DNA of 64,000 nt from Pseudomonadota bacterium (GTDB lineage Bacteria; Desulfobacterota; Desulfovibrionia; Desulfovibrionales; Desulfovibrionaceae): the NCBI GenBank assembly GCA_023403845.1, contig JAEYDL010000033.1, forward strand, positions 124,001-188,000, in the 5' to 3' direction. The position numbers and the translations under genes were made by a program. Each line of letters begins with the position of its first letter. The stretch's first letter is position 1. The notes below the pieces were generated by a model. The model was given only the letters and a program-made list of their open reading frames with translations, searched no databases and was not told where the DNA came from. Positions 1 through 9,380 of the stretch are shown here, one piece after another.

Positions 1-1025
1 ACGGTGGTGAAGCCGGGCAGGCTGGAGATGATGTTGCCGTAGCCCACTTCCGAAGCGGTGTTCATGATGGCGAGCAGAGAACCGATGGTGCCGGCGTTGA
101 GGCAGGTCATCAGGTTGCCGCGCACCTTGAACTGACGGGCGGAGATCAGGATACCGGCGAGAATACCGGCAACGAGGGCGATGATCAGGGCCCAGGTGGC
201 GACGGGGATGACCTTGGAAGCCAGCGCGAGCTTGCTGGTGGGTTCCATCATGGCCGGATCCCAGCCGGAGATGACCTTGGTCATGACATAGTTGAGCACG
301 AGGGTGATGATCAGAGGCAGAGCGGCGAGGCCGGGGTTCACGTCGGGAATGTCGTGTTCCAGATCTTCCTTGACGTGACGGGTGTCGATGGCGCCGAAAC
401 CTTCGCCGTTGGCGATCATGCGATGCTTGCGCCATTCGAGCCAGGCGAGAGCGATGCCGTAGATGAGGGCCGCGCCGATCAGGCCGAACACGGGAGCGGC
501 ATAGGCATCAGTACCGAAGTACTTGGTCGGGATCATGTTCTGGATCTGAGGCGTACCGGGAATGGCGGTCATGGTGCAGCCGAAGGCGCCGAGCGCAATG
601 CAGCCGGGGATCAGACGGCGGGGGAAGTTGGCTTCCTGGAAAATGGCATTGGCGAAGGGATAGACGGCGAAGCCCACCACGAACAGGGACACGCCACCGT
701 AGGTGAGGATGGACGCGGCAATGACGATGGAGATAACGGCGCGGGAGGTGCCGAGCTTGCGAACGATCCAGCCGGCGATGGAGCGGGCCATGCCGCTGTC
801 TTCCATGACTTTACCGAAGACGGCGCCGAGCAGGAAGATGGGGAAGAAGTTCTTTACATAGGTACCGGCCGAGTTCATGAAAAGCTCGGAGTAGGTGGGC
901 ATCGGCGACAGCCCGGCAGTCAGGGCCGCCACCAGCGCGCAGAGCGGGGCGAACAGAATGACCGAGAAGCCGCGGAAGGCGATCCAGGTCAAGAGTGCAA
1001 GAGAAACAAGAATACCAATAACCAT
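1..1025 (-). CDS. GntP-family permease (C-terminus beyond window)
   Basis: Inner-membrane symporter of the GntP (gluconate/organic acid:H+) family. The frame is open from ATG at 1025 to the window edge, giving 341 codons of a family usually near 450. The start follows GGAGGG about 8 bases upstream. The translation is almost entirely hydrophobic, opening MVIGILVSLALLTWIAFRGF, with several predicted helices and the family-like stretches FFPIFLLGAVFGKVMEDSG and CTMTAIPGTPQIQN. The substrate cannot be read from sequence; gluconate, other sugar acids or hydroxy acids are all possible. It is transcribed away from lpxK across a kilobase without recognisable genes. The long + strand ORF across it is an antisense shadow with low-complexity acidic translation. 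Confidence 0.8.
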   Translation of the reverse strand, partial: MVIGILVSLALLTWIAFRGFSVILFAPLCALVAALTAGLSPMPTYSELFMNSAGTYVKNFFPIFLLGAVFGKVMEDSGMARSIAGWIVRKLGTSRAVISIVIAASILTYGGVSLFVVGFAVYPFANAIFQEANFPRRLIPGCIALGAFGCTMTAIPGTPQIQNMIPTKYFGTDAYAAPVFGLIGAALIYGIALAWLEWRKHRMIANGEGFGAIDTRHVKEDLEHDIPDVNPGLAALPLIITLVLNYVMTKVISGWDPAMMEPTSKLALASKVIPVATWALIIALVAGILAGILISARQFKVRGNLMTCLNAGTIGSLLAIMNTASEVGYGNIISSLPGFTT

Positions 1026-2027
1026 AACCTAATCCCTCCAGGTTAAGTACTGCCCGTATGGGCCTGACGTCCCCGCTCCTTGATGCGGGAAATCCCAACC
1101 TTGCCGGCTGCCTTCCGGTTGAATCGGATTCAGTCCGTCGGACACTTCTCCCGAATATCCGACGGCCGGTATGCGGCCGGGCCATTATCCAAAAGCGTAT
1201 TCGACAATAGTGAATGGTATTTCGTCGAACAGCTTTTCGGGCTTGTGAAGGCTTACGGTCAGCGTCTGTTTTTCCGGTACTCCCTTCCAGAAAAAATACG
1301 GACTCGTAATCTTTTTTCACAATGTGCCGGAACTGTGACGGCTCTGACCGGTCTCTGCCCCGCAACACATGGAGGGACCTTAGCCCAACAGGAAGAAAAG
1401 CACAAGAGGTTCAGACTGAAAAAGCTCTGTCGCAGAGGAAGAAAAATATGGCGTAATACGGCATGTTGACCAGCGTCCCCTTCAGGGTCTGTTTTGTCAT
1501 CTGTTCCGAATTTTCACATGATAACCATGTTGTTGACGCCATTAGTTCCTATTTAATGGATAGTTCCGTTCAGAACATCCGGTTCTGCCGTGATATCCGA
1601 GAATGTCGCATGTGAACCGGAAGGGACGAAAGGGGCAGGAGCCACAGTGCGGGAATCCGGTGGATTGGGCGCGGAAGGAGGAGCAAGGCGGCTGGGAACG
1701 TGCGCACATGTGAATCCGGCTGTTCCGCATGCCTGCCCGAATACGATGATGGAGATCGGCAGTCCCGGAAAAATGCAGTGGGGAATGAAACAGGGACGCT
1801 TTCGTTTTGGCAATGCCGAAATCCGTTAGCCGGGAGGTGGAGGAGACACCAGACGTCTGTCTTATGAATGTCCCCGGGAAGGACGCCGGACTGATGCGCC
1901 ATGCGATAGTCGCGGAAGAAGAATGCGATCCCGTCGCGTCGGCCGGAAGCCATGAACCATTTTCATTGAAGTGGCGATAAGGCTAGTGTATGTTCAAGAA
2001 AACCGAAAAGATGCAAAGGAGCTTCGC
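1026..2027. other. Intergenic region without a supportable gene
   Basis: About 1 kb between the divergent permease and lpxK. Several short ORFs occur on both strands, but none has a good ribosome-binding site, a recognisable domain or a protein-like composition. The permease promoter and 5' leader should lie in the left part and the lpxK promoter in the right part. I see no clear sigma-70 or sigma-54 elements. Confidence 0.5.
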
Positions 2028-3107
2028 ATGCACCCGGATCGTCTTCAGTCCGCCCTTTCTCCTGTTCTTTCCCCTCTTTCCGCCGTTTACGGCGGCATCA
2101 TGCGCTTGCGCCGCAAGGCATGGGAAAGCGGAAGGCTGCACCGTTTCGAGCCTCCCTGTCCCTGCATTTCCGTGGGGAATATCTCATGGGGAGGGACGGG
2201 CAAGACGCCGATCACGGACTGGCTGCTGACCTGGGCAGAGAGCAATTATCGGCAGGCCGTCGTGCTTTCTCGTGGCTACAAGGGCAAGCCGCCGCATTTG
2301 CCTCTGGTGGTGACGCCCCGGCTGACGGCGGGGCAGAGCGGGGACGAGCCTCTCATGCTGGCGCTGGATCATCCTGCGAGCGCCGTTCTCGTCGATCCGG
2401 ACAGGCGGCGGGCGGGGCGTCATGCTCTGAAAACCTATGTGCCGAGCCTGTTCGTGCTTGATGACGGGTTCCAGCATCTCGCCGTGCGCCGGGATCTGGA
2501 TCTTGTACTGTTGCGCCCGGAAGACGTGCTCGACGGCTGGAACAGGGTTCTGCCCGCGGGAACCTGGAGAGAGGGGGCAACGGCGCTTTCGCGGGCGGGG
2601 GCGTTTCTCGTCAAATGCGAGGCTGCAGCCTTTTCGGAGCTTGCGCCGCACTTCGAGCGGCGTCTCGGCGGGTTCGGCAGGCCGCTTTTCAGCTTTTCAC
2701 TGCGCCCGAAGGCGCTGGACTTCGTGCGTTCGCATGGAGAAAGACAATGGTTTGCGCCGGATTCCGGCGAGCCGTTTCCGAAAGGACAGGACTACGCTCT
2801 TGTCAGCGGTGTGGGCGATCCCCGGCAGGTTGCCGAAACGGCCACAGCCTTTCTCGGCTATCCTCCGGAGCGATGCCAGGTCTATGCCGATCACCATCGG
2901 TACACGATGCAGGATGCGGTTACCCTTGAAAACCTGGGACTTCCGCTTGTGTGTACGCCCAAGGACGCCGTCAAACTGCGGGAGCTGCATCTGTCGCGGC
3001 TCTGGTCGTTGCGTGTCGAAGTGGCGTTCGGCCCCTGTCTGTGGAGCGAGGAGACGTTTCCCGCATGGCTTGATCGCTGGTGGAGCGAACACGGAACAGG
3101 GCGGTAG
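2028..3107 (+). CDS. lpxK: Tetraacyldisaccharide 4'-kinase
   Basis: Inner-membrane kinase that phosphorylates the 4' position of the lipid A disaccharide precursor, the sixth step of the Raetz pathway. The 359-residue product matches family length. It shows the Walker A loop GNISWGGTGKTP around residues 48-59 and the conserved VLDDGFQH segment near residue 145. The open frame extends upstream, but ATG 2028 is preferred because AAAGGA lies 7 bases before it and family proteins begin near this point. The gene ends 62 bases before rnr on the same strand, so the two may be cotranscribed. Its presence implies a lipopolysaccharide outer membrane. Confidence 0.93.
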   Translation: MHPDRLQSALSPVLSPLSAVYGGIMRLRRKAWESGRLHRFEPPCPCISVGNISWGGTGKTPITDWLLTWAESNYRQAVVLSRGYKGKPPHLPLVVTPRLTAGQSGDEPLMLALDHPASAVLVDPDRRRAGRHALKTYVPSLFVLDDGFQHLAVRRDLDLVLLRPEDVLDGWNRVLPAGTWREGATALSRAGAFLVKCEAAAFSELAPHFERRLGGFGRPLFSFSLRPKALDFVRSHGERQWFAPDSGEPFPKGQDYALVSGVGDPRQVAETATAFLGYPPERCQVYADHHRYTMQDAVTLENLGLPLVCTPKDAVKLRELHLSRLWSLRVEVAFGPCLWSEETFPAWLDRWWSEHGTGR

Positions 3108-3169
3108 AGCCGTTCCGAAAACGACAACTTTTGCGGCGGGGAGGTCTTTCCGCCTTTTGAGGATATGCC

Positions 3170-5653
3170 ATGATGAAGCGTGGACGCCGCGTCGGGAAAG
3201 GAAACGGTACTCCGGATCGGGAGTTTGCCCGGCGCGAGGGGAAAGTCGCTTTGGCGGTGCCCGGCGGGCTGGACATGAACGAGATCGTCGAACTGATGGG
3301 AAGAGTGAATCATCCTGTCCGGGTGGATGATCTGCTCCGTTTTCTGGATCTTTCCCGGCGCGAAAGGAAGGTGCTGGAGTCTGCGCTGGAGATGCTGGAA
3401 ACGGAGGGCAGGATTCTGCGTCTGCGGGGAGGCCGCTGGATTGCGGCGGAACAGGCCGCTCTGGTTACGGGCACGTTGTCCGTGCAACGGTCCGGGGCCG
3501 GATTTGTAACGCCCGACTCCCCGGACAGGGGGACCCGGCGCGGACGGGAATCCGCGCCGTCGGACATCTTCATCCGGGCGGGGCTGTTCGGCGACGCCTG
3601 GCATGGAGATCGGGTTGAGGTGGTTCTGCAGCCCGGAAGTTCTTCCCGACGGGGGAAAGGCGTGCGACATGCCGCGCGTGGTCCGGAAGGGCGTATCGTT
3701 CGGGTGCTCGAGCGCAGATTGCGGGAAGTGCCGGCCTATGCGACGAGGCGCGTCACCGGACGCGGGGTTTTGTGCCGACCGGCCGACCCGCGTCTGGAGT
3801 TCGTGCTTGATACGGACCTGTCCAGTCTGCCCGAGACTCCCGCCCCGGGAGAGCTGCTGCTGGTGAAGCCCGGAGAGAAGATCGGGGCCGGCGTCTGGAG
3901 CGGCGAGGCGCTTTCGTCACTTGGAAGGGAAGACGACACGTTCGTGCAGGAACGTCTGACCAAGCTGAACCATCAGATTCCACTGGAGTTTCCGCCAAAT
4001 GTGCTTGCCGCGGTGCATGAACTGGAGGGGCTGGAAGATCTGGACGGCCTGCCTCCTCTCGACACGCAGGGGGCTGCCCCCGTTCCCGAACTCCTGCCCC
4101 TTGTCTCCACGAACAGGCGGCAGGACTTGCGTGGCGTTCCCTTTGTAACCATCGACGGGGCGGACGCCCGGGATTTCGATGACGCGGTGTATGCCGCACC
4201 GGTCAGGAACAGGGGACCCGTGGCATGGGAACTCTGGGTGGCCATCGCGGACGTGAGCCGTTTTGTCCGTACCGGGTCCGTTCTGGACCGTGAAGCGCGG
4301 GAACGCGGCAACTCCTGCTATTTTCCCTCCTCGGTGGAGCCGATGCTGCCGGAAGTGCTCTCCAACGGACTGTGCAGCCTGCGTCCGGGCGAAGACAGGC
4401 TGGTCATGGCTGCCCGGATCGGCTTTGATGAGCGGGGAGAACCGCGGACGGCGGCGTTTTTCCCCGGTCTGATCCGCTCGCGGGCCAGACTCGTCTATGA
4501 GGAAGTCCAGGCCGCTTTCGATGCGGCTTCGGCGGGCGAAGCGTCGTATCCGGGAGGGGCGAAGGCCGGACTGCCGGAGTGGCTGCCCGGGGCGAGAGTT
4601 CTGGCGGAACTGCTGCTCAGGCGAAGACAGGAGCGCGGAAGTCTTGATTTCGATCTGCCCGAGGCTCGATTCATCGTTGACCCTTCCGAAGGCAGAGTCA
4701 CGAACATCGTGCGCCGCGAGCGGCTTTTTGCGCATCGGCTGATCGAGGAGTTCATGCTGGCGGCCAATGAGGCTGTGGCCCGTTTCCTGACGGAAAAGGG
4801 CGTTCCGTTCCCCTGTCGGGTGCATCCGGCTCCCGATCCGGATCGTCTGCAGGCTCTGTTCCGCACTCTGGCCGCAACGGGGCTGGTTTCTCCGGCGCGG
4901 CTCGCCGAGTGGAGTCCGCGCGGCGGCGCGCCGGACCCGAAGGCCCTGCGCGGTATTCTGACCGAGGCCAGAGGAACGCCGAGGGAGTATCTTGTGGGGC
5001 GTCTGGTACTGCGTTCCATGATGCAGGCGCGCTATTCTCCCGACGCCGGGGAGCATTTTGGTCTGGCGTCGCCCTGTTATTGTCATTTCACCTCTCCCAT
5101 CAGACGATATGCCGACCTGCTCGTGCACCGGGCGCTGCGCCACGCTCTGGGCGAAGATCAGCCCGTGGTTTCCGGCGGAAAGCTGCTGGCGTTCGCGGAT
5201 CAGTGCAACGCGCGGGAGCGGGCCGCCACCGAGGCCGAGCGCGAAATTGCGCGCCGGTTCGGTTGCCTGCTTCTGCGCGACCGGGTGGGGGAAGTTTTCC
5301 CCGGCATCATTTCCGGCGTATCGGAGTTCGGCTTTTTTGTGGAGCTGGACGCCATGCCGGTGGAAGGGATGGTGCGTCTGGAGACCATTCGCGACGACTG
5401 GTTCGAATACGATCCGGACAGGCAGGAACTGATCGGCGTGGGCACGGGGCGGCGGTTCCGGCTGGGGCAGCGCATGACGGTGCGTCTTGCGGATGTCCAT
5501 GTGGGACGTCTTGAAATCAATCTGGAGCCGATGGAGACTACAGGTACGGAGAAGCGATCCAGGCCGCGGCGTTCCGCAGGCGCGCGGGCAGAGCGGGGAG
5601 GACCGTCGGGACGGGGACGGAGCGGGTCTTCACCTCGTCGAAAAAGGCGATGA
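3170..5653 (+). CDS. rnr: Ribonuclease R (RNB-family 3'-5' exoribonuclease)
   Basis: Hydrolytic exoribonuclease that degrades structured RNA. The 827-residue product has the family order: an N-terminal winged-helix/cold-shock region (about 1-230), the RNB catalytic domain and a C-terminal S1 domain (about 700-780), then a basic Arg/Ser/Gly-rich tail. The catalytic aspartates are visible in FVTIDGADARDFDDAVYA, and the RNB stretch SPIRRYADLLVHRAL is intact. The S1 domain begins around GEVFPGIISGVSEFGFFVEL. The ATG at 3170 has GAGG about 8 bases upstream. The last 116 bases overlap the 3' end of the convergent cardiolipin synthase gene and encode only the basic tail. Confidence 0.93.
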   Translation: MMKRGRRVGKGNGTPDREFARREGKVALAVPGGLDMNEIVELMGRVNHPVRVDDLLRFLDLSRRERKVLESALEMLETEGRILRLRGGRWIAAEQAALVTGTLSVQRSGAGFVTPDSPDRGTRRGRESAPSDIFIRAGLFGDAWHGDRVEVVLQPGSSSRRGKGVRHAARGPEGRIVRVLERRLREVPAYATRRVTGRGVLCRPADPRLEFVLDTDLSSLPETPAPGELLLVKPGEKIGAGVWSGEALSSLGREDDTFVQERLTKLNHQIPLEFPPNVLAAVHELEGLEDLDGLPPLDTQGAAPVPELLPLVSTNRRQDLRGVPFVTIDGADARDFDDAVYAAPVRNRGPVAWELWVAIADVSRFVRTGSVLDREARERGNSCYFPSSVEPMLPEVLSNGLCSLRPGEDRLVMAARIGFDERGEPRTAAFFPGLIRSRARLVYEEVQAAFDAASAGEASYPGGAKAGLPEWLPGARVLAELLLRRRQERGSLDFDLPEARFIVDPSEGRVTNIVRRERLFAHRLIEEFMLAANEAVARFLTEKGVPFPCRVHPAPDPDRLQALFRTLAATGLVSPARLAEWSPRGGAPDPKALRGILTEARGTPREYLVGRLVLRSMMQARYSPDAGEHFGLASPCYCHFTSPIRRYADLLVHRALRHALGEDQPVVSGGKLLAFADQCNARERAATEAEREIARRFGCLLLRDRVGEVFPGIISGVSEFGFFVELDAMPVEGMVRLETIRDDWFEYDPDRQELIGVGTGRRFRLGQRMTVRLADVHVGRLEINLEPMETTGTEKRSRPRRSAGARAERGGPSGRGRSGSSPRRKRR

Positions 5654-6983
5654 GGTCGGCAGTCACCGTTGGGTCGAAAACCTCCATGACCAGTTCGAAA
5701 TTGAGATTCAGGCTGCGCGGGTCAAGGTTGGCCGAGCCAAGCAGCGTATAGTCTTCATCGACAAGCAGCAGCTTCGTATGCGCGAAGGGCGGTGGCTGAT
5801 AGAAGAGGCGTACTCCCGCTTCTTCCAGCAGAATGTTCTGGTGTCGCATGGCCCAGTCTACCAGTCGGTGATTGTTTTCTCCGGGCAGGATCACGTCCAC
5901 GTTGACGCCGCGCAGCACCGCGCTGGCGAGGGCGCTTTCCAGCCTGTGCGGAGGCAGGAAGTACGGACTCATGATGCGGACGGAATGCCGGGCCGTGGAG
6001 ATCATGGCGCAGATGAGATCGTGGATGATCTCGTCCGGGGAACCGGGGCCGTCCATGAGCAGACGGCAGGCCGAGCTGCCCTGTCCCAGTCCCAGATGCG
6101 GCGCCGGAGCGAAGGTTTCTCCGGTCACGAAGCCCCAGTCCAGCAGAAAGGCCAGAGCGAGCTGCTGGGCGATGGGACCCCGGAAGCGGAAATGCACGTC
6201 CTGCACCCGCGCCTTGCGGGGCAGCGTCACAAGATGATGCTGTGAAATGTTCATGCCGCCGGTGAAGGCCGTCGTGCCGTCGCATACGAGCACCTTGCGG
6301 TGCGTGCGCAGATTGATGGAAAACTGTGGCGGTATGAGCGACGGCGGCAGAAAGTAGGCCAGTCTGACCCCGGGGCCGAGCCGTTTGCGCCAGCGGGCCA
6401 GCGGATTGAACGAACCCACGCCGTCCATGAGCAGACGGACATCGCATCCCCGCTCGGCTGCGGCGGTCAGCGCTTCGGCAAACCGCAGTCCTGCTTCGTC
6501 GCAGCCGAAGATGAAGCTGGAGAGGTAAACCCGCTCCCGCGCCTCGGCGATGGCTTCCAGCATGGCCGGATAGGCTTCCTCACCGTTGTGCAGGATCGTA
6601 ATGCCGTTGTCTCTGGTGGGGTAGCGCCCCGTAAGAAGGTTGCCCGGCAGCTCAAGCCTGCGCTGGGTCGGTGTCAGCTCTTCCGGTACGGTAAAGCCGA
6701 ACGGCTTTTCGCCCAGCGTCCTGCCGTGCAGATCCACGATGCCGTTGATGAGCCTGTGGGCGGCCTTGTTCATGAGCTTGACCGCTCTGCTGTCCGTGCG
6801 GGCGATGCCGAAGAGCCAGTAGATGAAGGGACCGAGAGGCGGTACAATGAGGATGACCGCCACCCAGCCGAGAGCGGCGCGGGAGTCGCGCTTGTGCAGC
6901 AGGGCATGTGCCGCGCTGAACAGAGAAAAGACATGCAGCGCGGCAACGAGGACGATGAGCAGATACCGGGTCGTTTCGGACAT
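5538..6983 (-). CDS. cls: Cardiolipin synthase (phospholipase D family)
   Basis: Membrane enzyme that condenses two phosphatidylglycerols, or PG with another phospholipid, into cardiolipin. The 481-residue product has two N-terminal membrane segments (about 6-27 and 38-58) and two HKD catalytic motifs. The first reads HRKVLVCD (about residue 230) followed by GGMNI; the second reads HTKLLLVDEDYTLLGSAN (about residue 405), followed by DPRSLNLNFE. This is the ClsA-type layout and length. The gene is convergent with rnr and the two coding sequences overlap by 116 bases. Usp lies about 100 bases upstream on the same strand. The upstream ribosome-binding site is weak. Confidence 0.92.
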   Translation of the reverse strand: MSETTRYLLIVLVAALHVFSLFSAAHALLHKRDSRAALGWVAVILIVPPLGPFIYWLFGIARTDSRAVKLMNKAAHRLINGIVDLHGRTLGEKPFGFTVPEELTPTQRRLELPGNLLTGRYPTRDNGITILHNGEEAYPAMLEAIAEARERVYLSSFIFGCDEAGLRFAEALTAAAERGCDVRLLMDGVGSFNPLARWRKRLGPGVRLAYFLPPSLIPPQFSINLRTHRKVLVCDGTTAFTGGMNISQHHLVTLPRKARVQDVHFRFRGPIAQQLALAFLLDWGFVTGETFAPAPHLGLGQGSSACRLLMDGPGSPDEIIHDLICAMISTARHSVRIMSPYFLPPHRLESALASAVLRGVNVDVILPGENNHRLVDWAMRHQNILLEEAGVRLFYQPPPFAHTKLLLVDEDYTLLGSANLDPRSLNLNFELVMEVFDPTVTADLIAFFDEVKTRSVPVPTVLPALPARLRNAAAWIASPYL

Positions 6984-7088
6984 GGCGGCCTGTGGTGAGA
7001 GTGGCTGGAAACGTGTTCGTTCCGGAATGGGCGTGGAAGAGGCGCGGACGACGTACCGTACGCCGTCCGCAGACGTTTTGTAACGAAA

Positions 7089-7511
7089 CTAGCGTACGAC
7101 CAGAACAGGGAAGGGGGACAGAGAGAGCACCCTGTGCGTGACGCTGCCGAGAAGCAGCCCCTCGATTTCGCTGCGGCCGCGGGGGGCCATGACGATGATG
7201 TCGCATTTGAGGTCGGCTGCGGCGTCCACGATGCCCTCGGCCGGGGAATCGGCGAAGATGATCTTTTCCTCGCAGGAGACGCCCGCGGCGGTGATGGTCT
7301 TGAGGGCGTTCTCCGTAATCAGCTTCCCGCCGCGCTCCACGTCACCCCTGGCTTTCAGAAAGGCTTCGCCTGTGACGACTTCGGGAATGACGGGAACGAT
7401 GGTCGCAACGATGATTGTTCCTCCGCCCTCGGCGAGATGGATGGCCTGTTCAATGGCTCGTGCGGCGTGGGGGGAACCATCCACGGGGAGCAGAATTTTG
7501 CTGTACAGCAT
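7089..7511 (-). CDS. Universal stress protein, UspA family
   Basis: Small cytoplasmic stress protein of 140 residues with the Usp alpha/beta fold. It starts MLYSKILLPVDGS, which supplies the conserved Asp of the nucleotide-binding strand. The C-terminal glycine loop and following Ser/Thr are visible as APRGRSEIEGLLLGSVTHRV, the pattern of ATP-binding Usp proteins. AAGGAGG lies 6 bases before ATG 7511. It may share a transcript with the downstream cardiolipin synthase gene, whose start is 106 bases away. The exact role is not deducible; paralogues are typically induced by starvation or respiratory stress. Confidence 0.88.
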   Translation of the reverse strand: MLYSKILLPVDGSPHAARAIEQAIHLAEGGGTIIVATIVPVIPEVVTGEAFLKARGDVERGGKLITENALKTITAAGVSCEEKIIFADSPAEGIVDAAADLKCDIIVMAPRGRSEIEGLLLGSVTHRVLSLSPFPVLVVR

Positions 7512-7724
7512 AAGAAACCTCCTTGTCCCGGAGGACCGGGCTTGGTTTCAGGGTACACGTCAGCCCCTTCGGAGACAAGCGGTCTAGAGCCGGCCCGGAA
7601 GGGGGGCATCCGGGGCGGGGCCGTGCGCGAGAGCGGACCTTCGGAGGGTTGGTCAGGGAAGTGGAAAGGACCGCGAGGAATCTGTTTCCCGGGGGGACGG
7701 AATGACCTCTAAACGTGTGGTCAA

Positions 7725-7753
7725 TTGACAACGTGACGTGGGCAGAGTACCCT
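7725..7753 (+). promoter_or_regulatory. Predicted sigma-70 promoter of guaBA
   Basis: A perfect TTGACA at 7725-7730 is followed after 17 bases by TACCCT at 7748-7753, about 85 bases before the guaB start. It is the best promoter-like pair in the 327-base gap between the divergent usp and guaB genes. The -10 element is weak, so the call is tentative. Confidence 0.5.
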
Positions 7754-7838
7754 TATCCATTCTTTTTATTTCCTAACAGCAATGGTCTTTCGGGGCTCGT
7801 GGGGCGCCCGGAAACCTTATGTCCCCTAGGAGGACACG

Positions 7839-9299
7839 ATGTCCAAAATCCTGAGCAAGGGTCTGACCTTCGACGATGTGCTGCTGGTGCCCGCCTATTC
7901 GGAAGTTACGCCCGACATGGTCGATGTGTCGGCCTGGCTGACGCCGTCCATTTCTCTGAACATACCGCTGCTGTCCGCCGCCATGGATACCGTGACGGAA
8001 TCGGCCATGGCCATTTCCATGGCTCGCGCCGGCGGGATAGGCATCATTCATAAGAACATGAGCATCGAACAGCAGAAGCTGGAAGTCGAGAAGGTCAAAA
8101 AGTCGGAAAGCGGGATGATCCTCGATCCGATTACCGTGGACCCTGACGACACCGTGCAGCATGCGCTGGATCTCATGCATGCCTACCGGGTTTCGGGTCT
8201 GCCCGTCGTCCGGGACAAGAAGCTGGCCGGTATTCTGACTAACCGCGATGTCCGGTTTGTGGAGAATCTGTCGGGAACTCTCGTCCGGGACGTGATGACC
8301 AGCGAGAATCTGGTGACGGTGCCCACGGGAACCACGCTCGAGGAAGCCAAGCATCATCTGCACACCCACCGCATTGAAAAACTGCTCGTGGTTGATGAGG
8401 AAGGTCAGCTTGCCGGGCTTCTGACCATGAAGGACATCGACAAGGTCCAGAAATATCCCCACGCCTGCAAGGACACCAAGGGCCGTCTGCGCGTCGGCGC
8501 CGCCATCGGCGTCGGCCCCGAAGGAGAAGCCCGGGCCGCCGCGCTCATCGCCGCCGGCGTGGATGTGCTTGTGCTCGACTCCGCGCACGGACATTCCCGG
8601 AATATCCTGAACGCCGTGTCTGCCATCAAGGGCGCGTATCCCAACTGTCAGCTCATCGCGGGCAACGTGGCCACCTACGAAGGCGCGCGGGCCATGCTGA
8701 AGGCCGGCGCAGACGCCGTGAAGGTAGGCATCGGACCTGGTTCCATCTGCACCACCCGCGTGGTCGCCGGCGTCGGCGTGCCGCAGGTCACGGCCATCAT
8801 GGAATGCTCCCGCGCCGCGCGCGAGCTTGATCGCTGCTGTATCGGCGACGGTGGGATCAAGTTCTCCGGCGACGTGGTCAAGGCGCTTGCTGCCGGGGCC
8901 AACACGGTCATGGTGGGCAGCCTGCTGGCCGGAACCGAGGAAAGCCCGGGCGAAACCATCCTCTACCAGGGACGCACCTACAAGATTTATCGCGGCATGG
9001 GTTCCATCGACGCCATGAAGGAAGGCAGCTCCGATCGTTATTTCCAGGAAAAGAGCAAGAAGCTGGTTCCGGAAGGCATCGTCGGCCGCGTCCCGTTCCG
9101 CGGCCCGGTGGCGGAGACCATCTATCAGCTTGTGGGCGGAGTTCGTTCCGGCATGGGCTACTGTGGTTCCGCCAACATTCAGGAACTGTTCGAAAAGTCC
9201 CAGATGGTGGAAATTTCCGCGGCGGGCCTTCGTGAAAGCCACGTCCATGACGTCATCATCACCAAGGAAGCTCCCAACTATCGCGTAGACAATGCCTAG
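7839..9299 (+). CDS. guaB: Inosine-5'-monophosphate dehydrogenase
   Basis: Catalyses NAD-dependent oxidation of IMP to XMP, the committed step to GMP. The 486-residue product matches bacterial IMPDH. It has an N-terminal TIM-barrel segment (LTFDDVLLVP), a tandem CBS regulatory pair inserted around residues 95-205, and the catalytic loop GIGPGSICTTRVVAGVGVPQ with the active-site Cys near residue 303. The flap and C-terminal region (MGSIDAMKEGSSDRYF; GGVRSGMGYCG) are conserved. AGGAGG precedes the ATG. It is followed by guaA after 81 bases containing a GC hairpin, making a two-gene guanine operon that probably continues into tatBC. Confidence 0.97.
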   Translation: MSKILSKGLTFDDVLLVPAYSEVTPDMVDVSAWLTPSISLNIPLLSAAMDTVTESAMAISMARAGGIGIIHKNMSIEQQKLEVEKVKKSESGMILDPITVDPDDTVQHALDLMHAYRVSGLPVVRDKKLAGILTNRDVRFVENLSGTLVRDVMTSENLVTVPTGTTLEEAKHHLHTHRIEKLLVVDEEGQLAGLLTMKDIDKVQKYPHACKDTKGRLRVGAAIGVGPEGEARAAALIAAGVDVLVLDSAHGHSRNILNAVSAIKGAYPNCQLIAGNVATYEGARAMLKAGADAVKVGIGPGSICTTRVVAGVGVPQVTAIMECSRAARELDRCCIGDGGIKFSGDVVKALAAGANTVMVGSLLAGTEESPGETILYQGRTYKIYRGMGSIDAMKEGSSDRYFQEKSKKLVPEGIVGRVPFRGPVAETIYQLVGGVRSGMGYCGSANIQELFEKSQMVEISAAGLRESHVHDVIITKEAPNYRVDNA

Positions 9300-9308
9300 A
9301 ACCGCTGT

Positions 9309-9331
9309 GGGAAGCCGCCCCGGGGCTTCCC
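9309..9331 (+). terminator. Intercistronic hairpin between guaB and guaA
   Basis: An 8-bp stem (GGGAAGCC/GGCTTCCC) closes a short GC loop just after guaB. A CCCTTTTTCG stretch lies 10 bases downstream. It may attenuate transcription into guaA or stabilise the guaB message rather than terminate fully. Confidence 0.4.
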
Positions 9332-9380
9332 GCGCTTCGTCCCTTTTTCGAGGGATTCCCTCTATACCAAGGAAAGATGC

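Noticed and set aside
354..1046. 230-codon + strand ORF across the GntP permease gene
   Set aside because: Antisense shadow of a strongly hydrophobic gene; the translation is Gly/Glu/Asp/His-rich low complexity with no ribosome-binding site.
1080..1953. Several short ORFs on both strands between the permease and lpxK
   Set aside because: None has a ribosome-binding site, family resemblance or coding-like composition; they overlap each other in conflicting frames.
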